The notes under the pieces were generated by a model that saw nothing but the letters and a program-made list of their open reading frames with translations, was not told the origin of the DNA and did not search any database. 64,000 nucleotides of DNA from positions 186,001-250,000 of the forward strand of contig NZ_JABBPD010000002.1 of NCBI RefSeq assembly GCF_012927445.1, read 5' to 3'. The position numbers and the translations under genes were made by a program. Source of the stretch: Rhodoferax sp. (GTDB lineage: Bacteria; Pseudomonadota; Gammaproteobacteria; Burkholderiales; Burkholderiaceae_C). Of the stretch, positions 25,390 to 34,443 are shown one piece after another (position 1 is the first letter of the stretch; every line of letters begins with the position of its first letter).

Positions 25390-27876
25390 ATGGTTTCATT
25401 TTCCCCGCTCTCCACTATCAAGAGACTGGCAACCGGCCTGTCCGCGCAGCCGCAACCCGCCATGTTGGGGCGTTTCGAGTTGCGCCGCATCCTGGGTCGG
25501 GGTGCCCAGTCGATCGTCTGGCTGGCGTTTGACCCGCGCCTGGAACGCGAGGTGGCCATCAAGCTGATGAAGGTCGGCCATGGCTCCGATGCCTCCGTCA
25601 TTGCGCAGTGGCTGCAGGAAGCCCGCAGTGTCAGCCGTTTGACACACCCGAACATCGTGCCTGTCTTTGAAGCCGATGTGCAGGAGCAGCAGCCCTACCT
25701 GGTGTTTGAATATGTGCCGGGCCAGACCCTGTCCACCTTGCTGGCCAAACGCGGTGCCTTGCCGCCCGCCGAGGCGGTCGCCCTGATGCTGGATGTGCTG
25801 GACGCGCTGGTGGTGGCTCATGCCGCCGGGGTGGTACATCGCGATCTGAAACCCTCCAATGTGATGGTTGACGAAGCGGGCCGGGCTCGGGTGATGGACT
25901 TCGGCATTGCGGCGCGCATGAATGATTCGAGAGCGGCCGGAGCCCCAGGATTGGCCACGCCAGATGGCGGTACGCCGGGCTATCTGTCACCCGAAGCCGC
26001 CCAGGGAAAGCCCGCGACGCCCTTGGTGGATGTTTTTTCAGCCGGGATTGTGTTGACCGAGATGCTCTCGGGCAAGCCGCTCATCGCTGAGGTGGATCCG
26101 ATGCGGGCCATTTACCGCGTCATTCATGAGCAACTCATGTTGCCCAAGGATTTGAGCGACGCGGTTGACGACCGGTTGCGCGCCATTTTGATGCGCGCGC
26201 TGGCCCAAGATCCACAGCAACGGCACCCCAGTGCCAAGGTTTTTCGTGACGAGCTCGCCAACTGGTCGGGGGCCGCAGCCAAAGGCGGTGAAGCCGATAA
26301 GCCATCCAATGCCAGCGGGAATAACAGCACGCTTGAGTTTTTGTTGCGCCGTATGCGTCATAAAAGCGATTTTCCGGCCATGTCGGACTCGGTGGTGCGC
26401 ATTCAGGGCATGGCCACGTCCGAGACCGAGAGCATCGGCAGTGTGACCAACGAAATCTTGAAGGATGTCGCGCTGACCAACAAGCTGTTGCGTCTGGTGA
26501 ACAGCGTTCATTTCGCCCGCGGTGGCAGCATCAGCACCGTGTCGCGGGCCGTGAGCCTGGTGGGCTTTAACGGTATTCGCAACATGGCGCTCAGTCTGGT
26601 ACTGCTGGAGCACATGCAGGACAAAGCGCACGCCAATGTGTTGAAGGAAGAGTTTTTGCGTTCCTTGATGGCCGCCTCGATTGCCGGTGAACTGTGTGCT
26701 TCGTTACAGGAAAGTGAGGAAGCTTTTATTGGTGCCATGTTCCATAATTTGGGGCGACTGCTGGCCGAGTTTTACTTTCCGGAAGAAGCGCGCACGGTGC
26801 GCAGCCTGACTTCATCCACCCGCCAGCCGGTGAGTGAGTCGACCGCTTCTGCCAATGTGCTGGGTTTGAGTTTTGAGGAGATGGGCATGGGCGTGGCCAA
26901 AGCCTGGGGCCTGCCTGAAGGTATCCAGCGCTGCATGCGCCGGCCCCTCGGGGAGCCGCCCATGCGCACACCCACGGACCCCGCTGAGCGTCTGCGCTGG
27001 ATGGCGCTGGCCGCCAATGACATGGCCGACATTCTGTTGCTCACCGATCCCAAGGCCCTGGATGGGCGGCTGGCGCAGATGGCCAAACTCTATGCCCGAA
27101 CCCTGGGGGTCAGTTCCGGCCAAGTGTTGGTGGCGACCAGCGTCGCCCGCAAAAAACTGATCGAGATGGCGTCGGCCATGGATGTTAATGTACGGCCCGA
27201 TTCCGCGGCATCCAAGTTGTTGAAATCACCGCAAGAAGATGCCGGGTCGCTCCAGGAGCGCGAAGCGGAGCCACCGGACACCCTGTCGCCGCTTGAGTTG
27301 CATGCCACCCAGGCGGTGTTACCGCCGCAGATGAGCGAAGTAGCCGCGCACGATGCGCAACGTGTGGCGCAAATTCTGGCGGCGGGTATTCAGGACATCA
27401 CCAATGCCATGGTGGAAGACGTCAAGCTGAGCGACCTGTTGCGCATGATTCTGGAAACCATGTTCCGGGCCATGGAATTTCAACGCATCATCTTTTGTAT
27501 GCGCGACCCCAAAACTGACACTCTGACCGGCCGTTTTGGCTTGGGTCAAGATGTGGAGAGCCTGGTCAAAGTCTTTAACGTGACACTCAAGGCCGGTACG
27601 CCGGACTTGTTCACGGCGGTGTGCAGCAAGGGCGCCGACGCCATGATCAGCGATGCCACCGAGGCGCAGATTGCCGGGCGCCTGCCGGTTTGGTATCGCA
27701 AGGCGATCAACGCCCCCACTTTTTTGCTGCTGCCGGTGAATATCAAGGGCAAGCCCTTTGGCTTGATTTACGCGGATAAAGCAGCAAAGGGTGGGCTGGT
27801 TCTGGACGCCAAAGAACTGGCGTTGATGCAGACGTTGCGCAATCAGGCGGTGATGGCGTTCAAGCAATCGACCTGA
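25390..27876 (+). CDS. Ser/Thr protein kinase-HDOD-GAF fusion protein
   Basis: An 828-residue cytoplasmic protein with three signalling domains. Residues ~26-290 are a Hanks-type kinase: glycine loop ILGRGAQSIVW, Lys58 in VAIKLM, catalytic HRDLKPSN and DFGIA, so it should be active. Residues ~320-520 are an HDOD domain (FPAMSDSVVRIQGMA, then DVALTNKLLRLVNS and FNGIRNMALSLVLLEHM). Residues ~670-825 form a GAF-like domain (LLRMILETMFRAMEFQRIIF to the end). Monocistronic by spacing: 114 bases separate it from the c-di-GMP gene. HDOD proteins often sit in c-di-GMP or motility networks, so a link with its neighbour is a reasonable inference. Substrates and the GAF ligand are unknown. Confidence 0.9.
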   Translation: MVSFSPLSTIKRLATGLSAQPQPAMLGRFELRRILGRGAQSIVWLAFDPRLEREVAIKLMKVGHGSDASVIAQWLQEARSVSRLTHPNIVPVFEADVQEQQPYLVFEYVPGQTLSTLLAKRGALPPAEAVALMLDVLDALVVAHAAGVVHRDLKPSNVMVDEAGRARVMDFGIAARMNDSRAAGAPGLATPDGGTPGYLSPEAAQGKPATPLVDVFSAGIVLTEMLSGKPLIAEVDPMRAIYRVIHEQLMLPKDLSDAVDDRLRAILMRALAQDPQQRHPSAKVFRDELANWSGAAAKGGEADKPSNASGNNSTLEFLLRRMRHKSDFPAMSDSVVRIQGMATSETESIGSVTNEILKDVALTNKLLRLVNSVHFARGGSISTVSRAVSLVGFNGIRNMALSLVLLEHMQDKAHANVLKEEFLRSLMAASIAGELCASLQESEEAFIGAMFHNLGRLLAEFYFPEEARTVRSLTSSTRQPVSESTASANVLGLSFEEMGMGVAKAWGLPEGIQRCMRRPLGEPPMRTPTDPAERLRWMALAANDMADILLLTDPKALDGRLAQMAKLYARTLGVSSGQVLVATSVARKKLIEMASAMDVNVRPDSAASKLLKSPQEDAGSLQEREAEPPDTLSPLELHATQAVLPPQMSEVAAHDAQRVAQILAAGIQDITNAMVEDVKLSDLLRMILETMFRAMEFQRIIFCMRDPKTDTLTGRFGLGQDVESLVKVFNVTLKAGTPDLFTAVCSKGADAMISDATEAQIAGRLPVWYRKAINAPTFLLLPVNIKGKPFGLIYADKAAKGGLVLDAKELALMQTLRNQAVMAFKQST

Positions 27877-27888
27877 TTGTTGTGCATG

Positions 27889-27943
27889 TTTTAGGCTTCT
27901 AGCCCCCGTCTAGTCTGCGCAGGTAGCTATGCTATTGATAGCG
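27889..27943 (-). repeat. Dispersed ~50-bp repeat, copy H (convergent intergenic)
   Basis: Read on the minus strand: GCTATCAATAGCATAGCTAC, CTGCGCAG, then GACGGGGGCTAGAAGCC. It occupies most of the 67-base gap between the convergent kinase and 3-hydroxybutyrate dehydrogenase genes. Confidence 0.8.
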
Positions 27944-28714
27944 TTACTGCGCCGTCCAACCGCCATCCATGTTCCACGTCACGCCACGCACATTGTTGGC
28001 TGCGGGTGAGCAGAAGAAGACGGCGAGGGCGCCCAACTCTTGCGGGGTGGTGAACTGCATGGACGGCTCTTTTTCGGCCAGCAACTGCTTGGTGGCTTCT
28101 TCCACCGAGATGCCCAGTGTCACTGCTTTGGCGTCCACCTGTTTTTGCACCAGCGGCGTGAGCACCCAGCCGGGGCAGATCGCGTTGCAGGTCACACCGC
28201 TGGTGGCGTTTTCCAGGGCCGTCACCTTGGTCAAACCCACCACGCCGTGCTTGGCGGCGACATAAGCCGATTTTTCGGCAGAGCCGACCAAGCCGTGGAT
28301 CGAGGCGATGTTGATGATGCGGCCCCAGTCGGCGGCTTGCATGGCAGGCAGGGCCAGGCGGGTGGCGTGAAAGGCGCTGCTCAGGTTGATCGCCATGATG
28401 GCGTCCCAGCGCTCAATCGGGAAGTTCTCGATCCGGGCCACGTGCTGGATGCCGGCGTTGTTCACCAGAATATCGACGCGGCCAAACTGGGCGGCGGCGA
28501 ACTTCATCATGTCTTCAATCTCGGCGGGTTTGCTCATGTCGGCCGCATGATAGGCGACTTTAACGCCCATAGCCGCCACTTCGGCCTTCGGGCCTTCGGT
28601 GTCGCCAAAGCCGTTGAGCACGATGTTGGCGCCCTGCTGGGCCAAGGCTTTGGCAATGCCAAGGCCAATGCCGCTGGTGGATCCGGTAACGAGAGCTGTT
28701 TTGCCTTTTAGCAT
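27944..28714 (-). CDS. bdhA: 3-hydroxybutyrate dehydrogenase
   Basis: A 256-residue short-chain dehydrogenase that oxidises D-3-hydroxybutyrate to acetoacetate with NAD. It has the cofactor motif TGSTSGIGLGIA, the NNAG segment (LVNNAGIQHV), the catalytic Ser in IINIASIHGLVGS and YVAAKHG with Tyr and Lys. The C-terminus ends in the conserved GGWTAQ. The ATG at 28714 follows the usual length; the frame is open upstream. It suggests use of polyhydroxybutyrate or ketone bodies and fits the fatty-acid oxidation genes elsewhere in the window. It is divergent from the alpha/beta-hydrolase gene. Confidence 0.93.
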   Translation of the reverse strand: MLKGKTALVTGSTSGIGLGIAKALAQQGANIVLNGFGDTEGPKAEVAAMGVKVAYHAADMSKPAEIEDMMKFAAAQFGRVDILVNNAGIQHVARIENFPIERWDAIMAINLSSAFHATRLALPAMQAADWGRIINIASIHGLVGSAEKSAYVAAKHGVVGLTKVTALENATSGVTCNAICPGWVLTPLVQKQVDAKAVTLGISVEEATKQLLAEKEPSMQFTTPQELGALAVFFCSPAANNVRGVTWNMDGGWTAQ

Positions 28715-28830
28715 GGGTTTTCTCCGTAAAGGGGCAGGGGGATGCTGCGATTGAATTAGGATGTGATGACCGTGACGGTGAGACCGCTTACCTGTTAACA
28801 CCTTGCCATTATCAAACCATTAAGTTCACC

Positions 28831-29727
28831 ATGATTGAACCGACACTGAATTACGTACATTGCCCTGATGCATCCGGCGGGCATCGCATGGCCTACTGGG
28901 AATGGGGCAATCCGCAAAGTGCCCATGTGGTTGTCTGTGTGCATGGCCTGTCGCGCCAGGGGCGTGACTTTGACGTGCTGGCGCGGGCTTTGTGTGACAA
29001 GGCGGGCAACGACCTTCGGGTGGTCTGTCCGGACGTCGTGGGTCGGGGGCAAAGCGACTGGTTGAAAGACCCGGCCGGCTACCAGGTGCCCAACTACGCC
29101 GCCGACATGCTGGCCCTGCTGGCGCAGCTCCAACCAACCACGCTGGACTGGGTCGGCACCAGCATGGGCGGGCTGATTGGTCTGGTGGTGTGCGGGCAAG
29201 CTGATCTGCCGCTGCCCGTGCCGGTGCGTCGCCTCGTGCTGAACGACGTCGGCCCCAGCATTCAGTGGGACGCCTTGCAGCGGATTGGTGAATATCTGGG
29301 CCGGGCCGTGCAGTTTGACTCGGTGCAGCAGGCCGCCGATGCCCTGTGGGCCATTTCCACCAGCTTTGGGCCGCACACGCCGGCACAGTGGCTGGCGTTT
29401 TCACGGCCGATGGTCAAGGCGGTGGCGGGCGTCCCAGGCCGCTGGACGCTGCATTACGATCCGGCCATTGCGGTGCCGTTTCGCGCCATGACCCCTGAGA
29501 TGGCCGCGCAGAGCGAAGCCCTGCTGTGGCAGCTGTATGACAACATCAAGGCCACCACCCTGTTGCTGCGCGGCGCCCAGTCGGACTTGCTGTCGCTGGA
29601 AACCGCCCAGGCCATGACGGTCCGTGGCCCCAAGGCACGGCTGGTTGAATTTGCGGGGGTCGGTCACGCGCCGACCTTCATCGTCGATGGCCAGGTGCAA
29701 ACGGTGACCTCCTTCCTGCTTGATTAG
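28831..29727 (+). CDS. Alpha/beta-hydrolase
   Basis: A 298-residue soluble hydrolase. It shows the oxyanion-hole strand VCVHGLSRQGRDF, the nucleophile elbow WVGTSMGGLIG with Ser, a late Asp in LRGAQSDLL and the catalytic His in GVGHAPTF, so the triad is complete. It resembles epoxide hydrolase/esterase-like proteins with a variable lid. It sits 18 bases upstream of relA on the same strand and may share its transcript; it is also divergent from the 3-hydroxybutyrate dehydrogenase gene with 116 bases between. Oligohydroxybutyrate hydrolysis is a tempting idea from context but not supported by sequence. Confidence 0.8.
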   Translation: MIEPTLNYVHCPDASGGHRMAYWEWGNPQSAHVVVCVHGLSRQGRDFDVLARALCDKAGNDLRVVCPDVVGRGQSDWLKDPAGYQVPNYAADMLALLAQLQPTTLDWVGTSMGGLIGLVVCGQADLPLPVPVRRLVLNDVGPSIQWDALQRIGEYLGRAVQFDSVQQAADALWAISTSFGPHTPAQWLAFSRPMVKAVAGVPGRWTLHYDPAIAVPFRAMTPEMAAQSEALLWQLYDNIKATTLLLRGAQSDLLSLETAQAMTVRGPKARLVEFAGVGHAPTFIVDGQVQTVTSFLLD

Positions 29728-29745
29728 AAAATTGGTGAATTCCGG

Positions 29746-31989
29746 ATGAAAAGTCTCTCAGTCGAATCCCATGGTTCGACCCCCTTGCCGCAACCGCTAA
29801 CGCAATTGTTAGCGGCCACCACCGAGAGCCTGCCGGAGCAGGCCAATGCGCTGGCGCGCGCCCGCGCCTTTGCCGAGCCGCTGTTGGCCAGTGAGACGCT
29901 GGACACTGGCGAAAACATTCTGGCCCATGCCGATGCCGTCGCGGCCATCCTGAAGACCATTGGCGGCTCCGAGGCGATGCAGGCGGCCAGCTATCTGGTG
30001 TACGCCTGCGATCACCTGAACAAGCCGCAGGAGGTGATCGCCAAAGCCTTTGGCGACAACTTTGCCGCGCTGGCGATTGAGACCACCAAGCTGGTGCGGG
30101 TGCAGCGGCAAGCGCGCCAGGCGCAGGTTGCCAATGCACGGGCCTCAACGGCGATCCCGATGGCGCAAACCGTGGCGGCCCAGACCGAGAGCGTGCGCAA
30201 GATGCTGCTGGCGTTTTCGCGTGACTTGCGCGTTGTGATGCTGCGCCTGGCCTCGCGCCTGCAAACGCTGCGCTTTTTTGCCGCCAGCAAGCGGCCGGTC
30301 CCGGCGGGCTTGGCGCGCGAGGCGCAACAGGTGTTTGCGCCACTGGCCAATCGCTTGGGCATCTGGGAAATCAAGTGGGAGATGGAAGACCTGGCTTTCC
30401 GTTTTCTGGAGCCGGATACCTACCGGCAGGTGGCCCGCCTGTTGGACGAAAAACGCTCCGAACGCGAAGTCCATGTCGAGCAATTGCGGGCCCGGCTGGA
30501 GGCCGAATTGACGGCGCAGGGCATGGAGGCCAAGGTGCAGGGGCGACCCAAACACATCTACAGCATCGTCAAGAAGATGCGCGGCAAGTCGCTCAATTTT
30601 GACCAGGTGTACGACATCCGGGCGCTGCGCATTGTGGTGGCAACCGTGCCGGACTGTTATGCCGCCTTGAGCTGGGTGCACAGCGAGTTTTCTCCGATCA
30701 CCGATGAATTTGACGACTACATTGCCCGGCCCAAAGCCAACGGCTACCAGTCATTGCACACGGTGGTGCGCGACCGCAGTGGGCAACCGATCGAGATCCA
30801 GATCCGGACCCAGGCCATGCACGACCATGCCGAGCACGGGGTGGCGGCGCATTGGGCCTACAAAGAGGCCGGGGTCAAGGGCTATTCGGGCGTGTCGGCC
30901 AGTGGTGTCTACGACGCCAAAATTGCCGTGTTGCGCCAGTTGCTGGCGTGGGAGCGTGATCTCTCGGGCGCGCAAGAGCATGCCGGCGTGTTTGACGACC
31001 GCATTTATGTCTTGACGCCGGAGGCGGCCATCGTTGAATTGCCGCAGGGCGCGACCGCGGTGGATTTTGCCTACAGCGTGCACACCACGCTGGGCCATCG
31101 TTGCCGCGGTGCGCGGGTGGACGGTGCCATGGTGCCCTTGAACACGCCGCTGAAAAACGGCCAGACGGTGGAAGTCACGGTGGTCAAAGAAGGCGGCCCC
31201 TCGCGCGACTGGCTCAATGCCGAGCTGGGTTATCTGGTCAGTCACCGGGCCAAGGCCAAGGTGCGGGCCTGGTTCAACGCGTTGGCGGTGGGCGAGACGG
31301 TGGCGAAAGGCCGCGAGGCGGTGGAAAAACTGATGCAACGGCTGGGCAAGACCGCTGTCAAACTGGAAGATCTGGCGTCGCAACTCGGTTTCAACTCGGC
31401 CGACGGACTGTTTGAAGTGGTCGGCAAAGACGAGTTTTCGCTGCGTAACATTGAGACCGTGTTGCGTCCGCCCGAGCCGGTGCAGACTGACGAGGACTAC
31501 CTGCCACTCAAAAAACCGCGCAGTACGGCCAATTCAGCCAAGGGCGGGGTGCTGGTGGTGGGGGTTGATTCGCTCATGACGCAGTTGGCCAAATGCTGCA
31601 AGCCCGCACCGCCGGATGCGATTTGTGGCTTTGTCACGCGCGGCAAGGGGGTGAGCGTGCACCGTACCGATTGCTCCAACCTGCGTGAGATGGTGGCAAA
31701 AAATGGCGAGCGCGTCATTGAGGTGGAATGGGGGCAGCCCCAATCGGCCGGTGCTTCTGTCTATCCGGTGGATGTGGCGGTGGAAGCTGCGGACCGGCAG
31801 GGCCTGCTGCGCGATATTTCCGAAGTCTTTGCCAAAGAAAAAATGAACGTGATCGGGGTCCAGACCCAGTCCATGAAGGGCACCGCCTGGATGACCTTCA
31901 CGGTCGAGGTGTCCGACTCCGGGCGGCTGGCCAAGGTGCTGGGGATCGTGGCGGAGTTGAACGGGGTGCGGGCGGCGCGGCGCCGCTAA
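29746..31989 (+). CDS. relA: (p)ppGpp synthetase RelA
   Basis: A 747-residue long RelA/SpoT homologue that makes the stringent-response alarmones from GTP or GDP and ATP on starved ribosomes. The N-terminal hydrolase domain is degenerate: the HD pair is replaced around YACDHL, so hydrolysis should be absent. The synthetase domain has GRPKHIYSIVKKM and the acidic EFDDYIARPKANGYQS. The EFDD signature is typical of monofunctional RelA rather than SpoT (RFKD). TGS (YVLTPEAAIVELPQGATAVD), zinc-finger (CCKPAPPDAICGFVTRGKG) and C-terminal ACT domains follow. The start region contains two inverted repeats. A separate SpoT should exist elsewhere. Confidence 0.93.
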   Translation: MKSLSVESHGSTPLPQPLTQLLAATTESLPEQANALARARAFAEPLLASETLDTGENILAHADAVAAILKTIGGSEAMQAASYLVYACDHLNKPQEVIAKAFGDNFAALAIETTKLVRVQRQARQAQVANARASTAIPMAQTVAAQTESVRKMLLAFSRDLRVVMLRLASRLQTLRFFAASKRPVPAGLAREAQQVFAPLANRLGIWEIKWEMEDLAFRFLEPDTYRQVARLLDEKRSEREVHVEQLRARLEAELTAQGMEAKVQGRPKHIYSIVKKMRGKSLNFDQVYDIRALRIVVATVPDCYAALSWVHSEFSPITDEFDDYIARPKANGYQSLHTVVRDRSGQPIEIQIRTQAMHDHAEHGVAAHWAYKEAGVKGYSGVSASGVYDAKIAVLRQLLAWERDLSGAQEHAGVFDDRIYVLTPEAAIVELPQGATAVDFAYSVHTTLGHRCRGARVDGAMVPLNTPLKNGQTVEVTVVKEGGPSRDWLNAELGYLVSHRAKAKVRAWFNALAVGETVAKGREAVEKLMQRLGKTAVKLEDLASQLGFNSADGLFEVVGKDEFSLRNIETVLRPPEPVQTDEDYLPLKKPRSTANSAKGGVLVVGVDSLMTQLAKCCKPAPPDAICGFVTRGKGVSVHRTDCSNLREMVAKNGERVIEVEWGQPQSAGASVYPVDVAVEAADRQGLLRDISEVFAKEKMNVIGVQTQSMKGTAWMTFTVEVSDSGRLAKVLGIVAELNGVRAARRR
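29794..29815. repeat. Perfect 8-bp inverted repeat in the 5' end of relA
   Basis: CCGCTAAC and GTTAGCGG flank a 6-base loop, 48 bases into the relA coding region. A second pair, GTCGAA (29761) and TTCGAC (29775), lies just upstream. The two could form hairpins in the early mRNA. Confidence 0.5.
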
Positions 31990-32035
31990 GGCAGTAGCCG
32001 GCCACGTCCTCCGCGTGCGGCCGCGCTCTGGTTTA

Positions 32036-32103
32036 ATGCTATAAAAAGCGTAGCTATCTACGCTGGTTACACGGGGGCTAGCGGTCGATTTGGCTTATAA
32101 AAA
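32036..32103 (+). repeat. Dispersed repeat, copy I (extended, convergent intergenic)
   Basis: Shows ATGCTATAAAAAGCGTAGCT, a variable part, ACGGGGGCTAGCGGTCG, then TTTGGCTTATAAA. The extended right end closely matches copy F. It abuts the stop of upp in the gap between convergent relA and upp. Confidence 0.8.
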
Positions 32104-32754
32104 TCATTGCGTGCCAAAAATCCGGTCACCGGCATCGCCCAAGCCCGGCAGGATGTAGCCGTGCGCATTGAGTTGGCGGTCAATCGCCGCGGTGTAGATC
32201 GGCACATCCGGGTGCGCTTTGCGCAGCGTGGCAATGCCTTCGGGGCAGGTCAGCAGGCAGACAAACTTGATGGATTTGGGTTGCAACGTCTTGATGCGTT
32301 CAATCGCGGCCACGGCTGAATTGCCGGTGGCGAGCATCGGGTCCACCACCACCACGTCGCGTTCCTGCATGTCTTGGGGCATCTTGAAGTAGTACTCCAC
32401 CGGCTGCAGGGTTTTGGGGTCGCGGTACAGGCCAATGTGGCCGACCCGTGCCCCCGGCACCACCGTCAGCATGCCGTCCAGAATGCCGGTACCGGCGCGC
32501 AGGATCGACACCAACACCAGTTTCTTGCCGTCAATCACCTTGGCGGTCATGGTCTCCAGTGGTGTCTCGATTTCCACGTCCAGCATCGGCATGTCGCGCG
32601 TGACCTCAAACGCCATCAGCATGCTGATTTCATTGAGCAGGCTGCGAAAGCTGTTGGTGCTGGTGTCCTTTTTGCGCATCAGGGTCAGTTTGTGCTGAAC
32701 CAAAGGGTGATTCACCAAGTGGACTTGGGGGGCAAGGTCGTTGGAGGTGCTCAT
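32104..32754 (-). CDS. upp: Uracil phosphoribosyltransferase
   Basis: A 216-residue type I phosphoribosyltransferase that salvages uracil to UMP with PRPP. The PRPP-binding loop is [13 protein letters not shown], and the uracil-binding C-terminal region ends [17 protein letters not shown], as in E. coli Upp. It lies 74 bases downstream of the HerA-type ATPase gene on the same strand. Its 3' end is convergent with relA, with a dispersed repeat between. No uraA permease is adjacent. Confidence 0.95.
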   Translation of the reverse strand: MSTSNDLAPQVHLVNHPLVQHKLTLMRKKDTSTNSFRSLLNEISMLMAFEVTRDMPMLDVEIETPLETMTAKVIDGKKLVLVSILRAGTGILDGMLTVVPGARVGHIGLYRDPKTLQPVEYYFKMPQDMQERDVVVVDPMLATGNSAVAAIERIKTLQPKSIKFVCLLTCPEGIATLRKAHPDVPIYTAAIDRQLNAHGYILPGLGDAGDRIFGTQ

Positions 32755-32828
32755 CGGGGGACTTTCTCAAAATGGGGTGTGGCGGGAAGGCGTGTGCCGA
32801 GCGGAATGTTGTGTCGCAAGCCGGTTTG

Positions 32829-34385
32829 TCAGCGTTTGGCGCCGCCAAAGATGCCGCCGAGCACGCCGCGGATGATCTGGCGGCCGACTTCGCGGCCGAC
32901 GGCGCTGGCGGCGCTGCGGATCATCTGTTCACCGGCCGAGGTGCGGGTTCGGCGTGCGCCACCGCCGAAAATGGAACCCAGGCTGTCGAGCAGGCCACCG
33001 CCGGCGGGCGCTGGTGTGGCTTGGTCATCGCCGGGTCGGTTTTGGCCGTTTCGCTGACCGTTTGCGGCATTCGAGGCGGGCGAGGCGGATGCGCGCTCCA
33101 GGCGCGACTCGGTGCGCCCCTTGATTTTCTCGAACGCGGATTCCCGGTCCAGGTGTTTTTCATAAACCCCGGTCACGATCGAGCCGGCCATCAGGGCTTG
33201 GCGCTGTTCGGGTGTGATCGGGCCAATCTGGCTCGCCGGCGGCAGCACAAACACACGTTCGGTGACACCGGGACGGCCTTTTTCGTCCAGAAAACTCACC
33301 AGCGCTTCGCCCACCGCCAGTTCGGTGATGGCGGCGCCGATGTCCAGCGCCGGATTGGGCCGCATGGTGTCCGCGGCCGATTTGACCGCCTTCTGGTCGC
33401 GTGGCGTGAAGGCGCGCAGGGCGTGTTGCACGCGGTTGCCCAGCTGGGCCAGCACCGAGTCCGGAATGTCGAGCGGGTTTTGCGTCACAAAATAGACGCC
33501 CACGCCTTTGGAGCGCACCAGCCGTACCACCAGTTCAATGCGCTCCAGCAGCACCTTGGGTGCGTCCGCAAACAGCAGGTGCGCTTCGTCAAAGAAGAAT
33601 ACGATTTTGGGTTTGTCCAGGTCGCCCACTTCGGGCAGGGTTTCGAACAGTTCACTCAGCAGCCACAGCAAAAACGTGGCGTACAGCCGGGGCGAGTTCA
33701 TCAGCTTGTCGGCCGCCAGCACATTGACCACGCCGCGTCCGTCGGCGTCGGTTTGCATGAAGTCTTCGATGTTGAGCATCGGCTCGCCAAAGAATTCATT
33801 CCCGCCCTGGGCTTCAATCTGCATCAGCCCGCGCTGAATCGCGCCGATGCTGGCGGCGCTGACGTTGCCGTATTCGGTGGTGAAGTCGGACGCGTTGTCA
33901 CCCACCAGCTGGCACATGGCGCGCAGGTCTTTCATGTCCAGCAGCAGCAGGCCGTCGTCGTCCGCGATTTTGAACACCAGTTGCAGCACGCCGGCCTGGG
34001 TCTCGTTCAGATTCAGCATGCGTGCCAATAACAGGGGCCCCAGATCGCTCACCGTGGCCCGCACCGGATGGCCTTGCTCGCCAAAGACGTCCCACAAGGT
34101 CGTTGGAAATGCTATAAATTCAGGCGCTGTTAGCGCTCTATCGGCGAGGACTTTGGCCAGTTTTGATCCCAAGGTGCCGGCCTGGGAGATGCCGGTGAGA
34201 TCGCCTTTGACGTCGGCCATGAACACCGGCACGCCGATGCGCGAGAAGCCCTCGGCCATGGTTTGCAGCGTGATAGTTTTGCCGGTGCCGGTGGCGCCGG
34301 TGATGAGTCCGTGCCGGTTGGCCTTGTCAGGCCGCAGGAAGCACTGGGTGTCACCATGTTGGGCAATCAGGATCGGTTCAGACAT
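32829..34385 (-). CDS. HerA-type P-loop ATPase (DUF853, YjgR-like)
   Basis: A 518-residue helicase-like ATPase of the HerA/FtsK superfamily. Walker A is [12 protein letters not shown], Walker B is [13 protein letters not shown], and an arginine-finger-type segment ([14 protein letters not shown]) follows. The C-terminal ~90 residues are Gly/Ala-rich and end with GGIFGGAKR. The cellular role of YjgR-type proteins is not established. The ATG at 34385 gives the family's N-terminus. Between the P-loop region and [12 protein letters not shown] the residues [11 protein letters not shown] are encoded by a dispersed repeat, read antisense. Divergent from yebC across 58 bases. Confidence 0.88.
   Translation of the reverse strand: MSEPILIAQHGDTQCFLRPDKANRHGLITGATGTGKTITLQTMAEGFSRIGVPVFMADVKGDLTGISQAGTLGSKLAKVLADRALTAPEFIAFPTTLWDVFGEQGHPVRATVSDLGPLLLARMLNLNETQAGVLQLVFKIADDDGLLLLDMKDLRAMCQLVGDNASDFTTEYGNVSAASIGAIQRGLMQIEAQGGNEFFGEPMLNIEDFMQTDADGRGVVNVLAADKLMNSPRLYATFLLWLLSELFETLPEVGDLDKPKIVFFFDEAHLLFADAPKVLLERIELVVRLVRSKGVGVYFVTQNPLDIPDSVLAQLGNRVQHALRAFTPRDQKAVKSAADTMRPNPALDIGAAITELAVGEALVSFLDEKGRPGVTERVFVLPPASQIGPITPEQRQALMAGSIVTGVYEKHLDRESAFEKIKGRTESRLERASASPASNAANGQRNGQNRPGDDQATPAPAGGGLLDSLGSIFGGGARRTRTSAGEQMIRSAASAVGREVGRQIIRGVLGGIFGGAKR
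34109..34158 (+). repeat. Dispersed ~50-bp repeat, copy J (inside HerA-type ATPase gene)
   Basis: Shows ATGCTATAAATTCAGGCGCT, TAGCGC, then CGGCGAGGAC. It is antisense to the host gene, which reads CTA ACA GCG CCT GAA TTT ATA GCA. This is the same antisense frame as copy C. Confidence 0.6.
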
Positions 34386-34443
34386 GTGGCTCTCAAAAAG
34401 TACAATTGTTGGCGTAGCGTAACGAACTTTTGAAGGATTCCCC

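Noticed and set aside
32772..34031. 419-codon plus-strand frame opposite the HerA-type ATPase gene
   Set aside because: Antisense shadow; the minus-strand frame has Walker motifs and family similarity.
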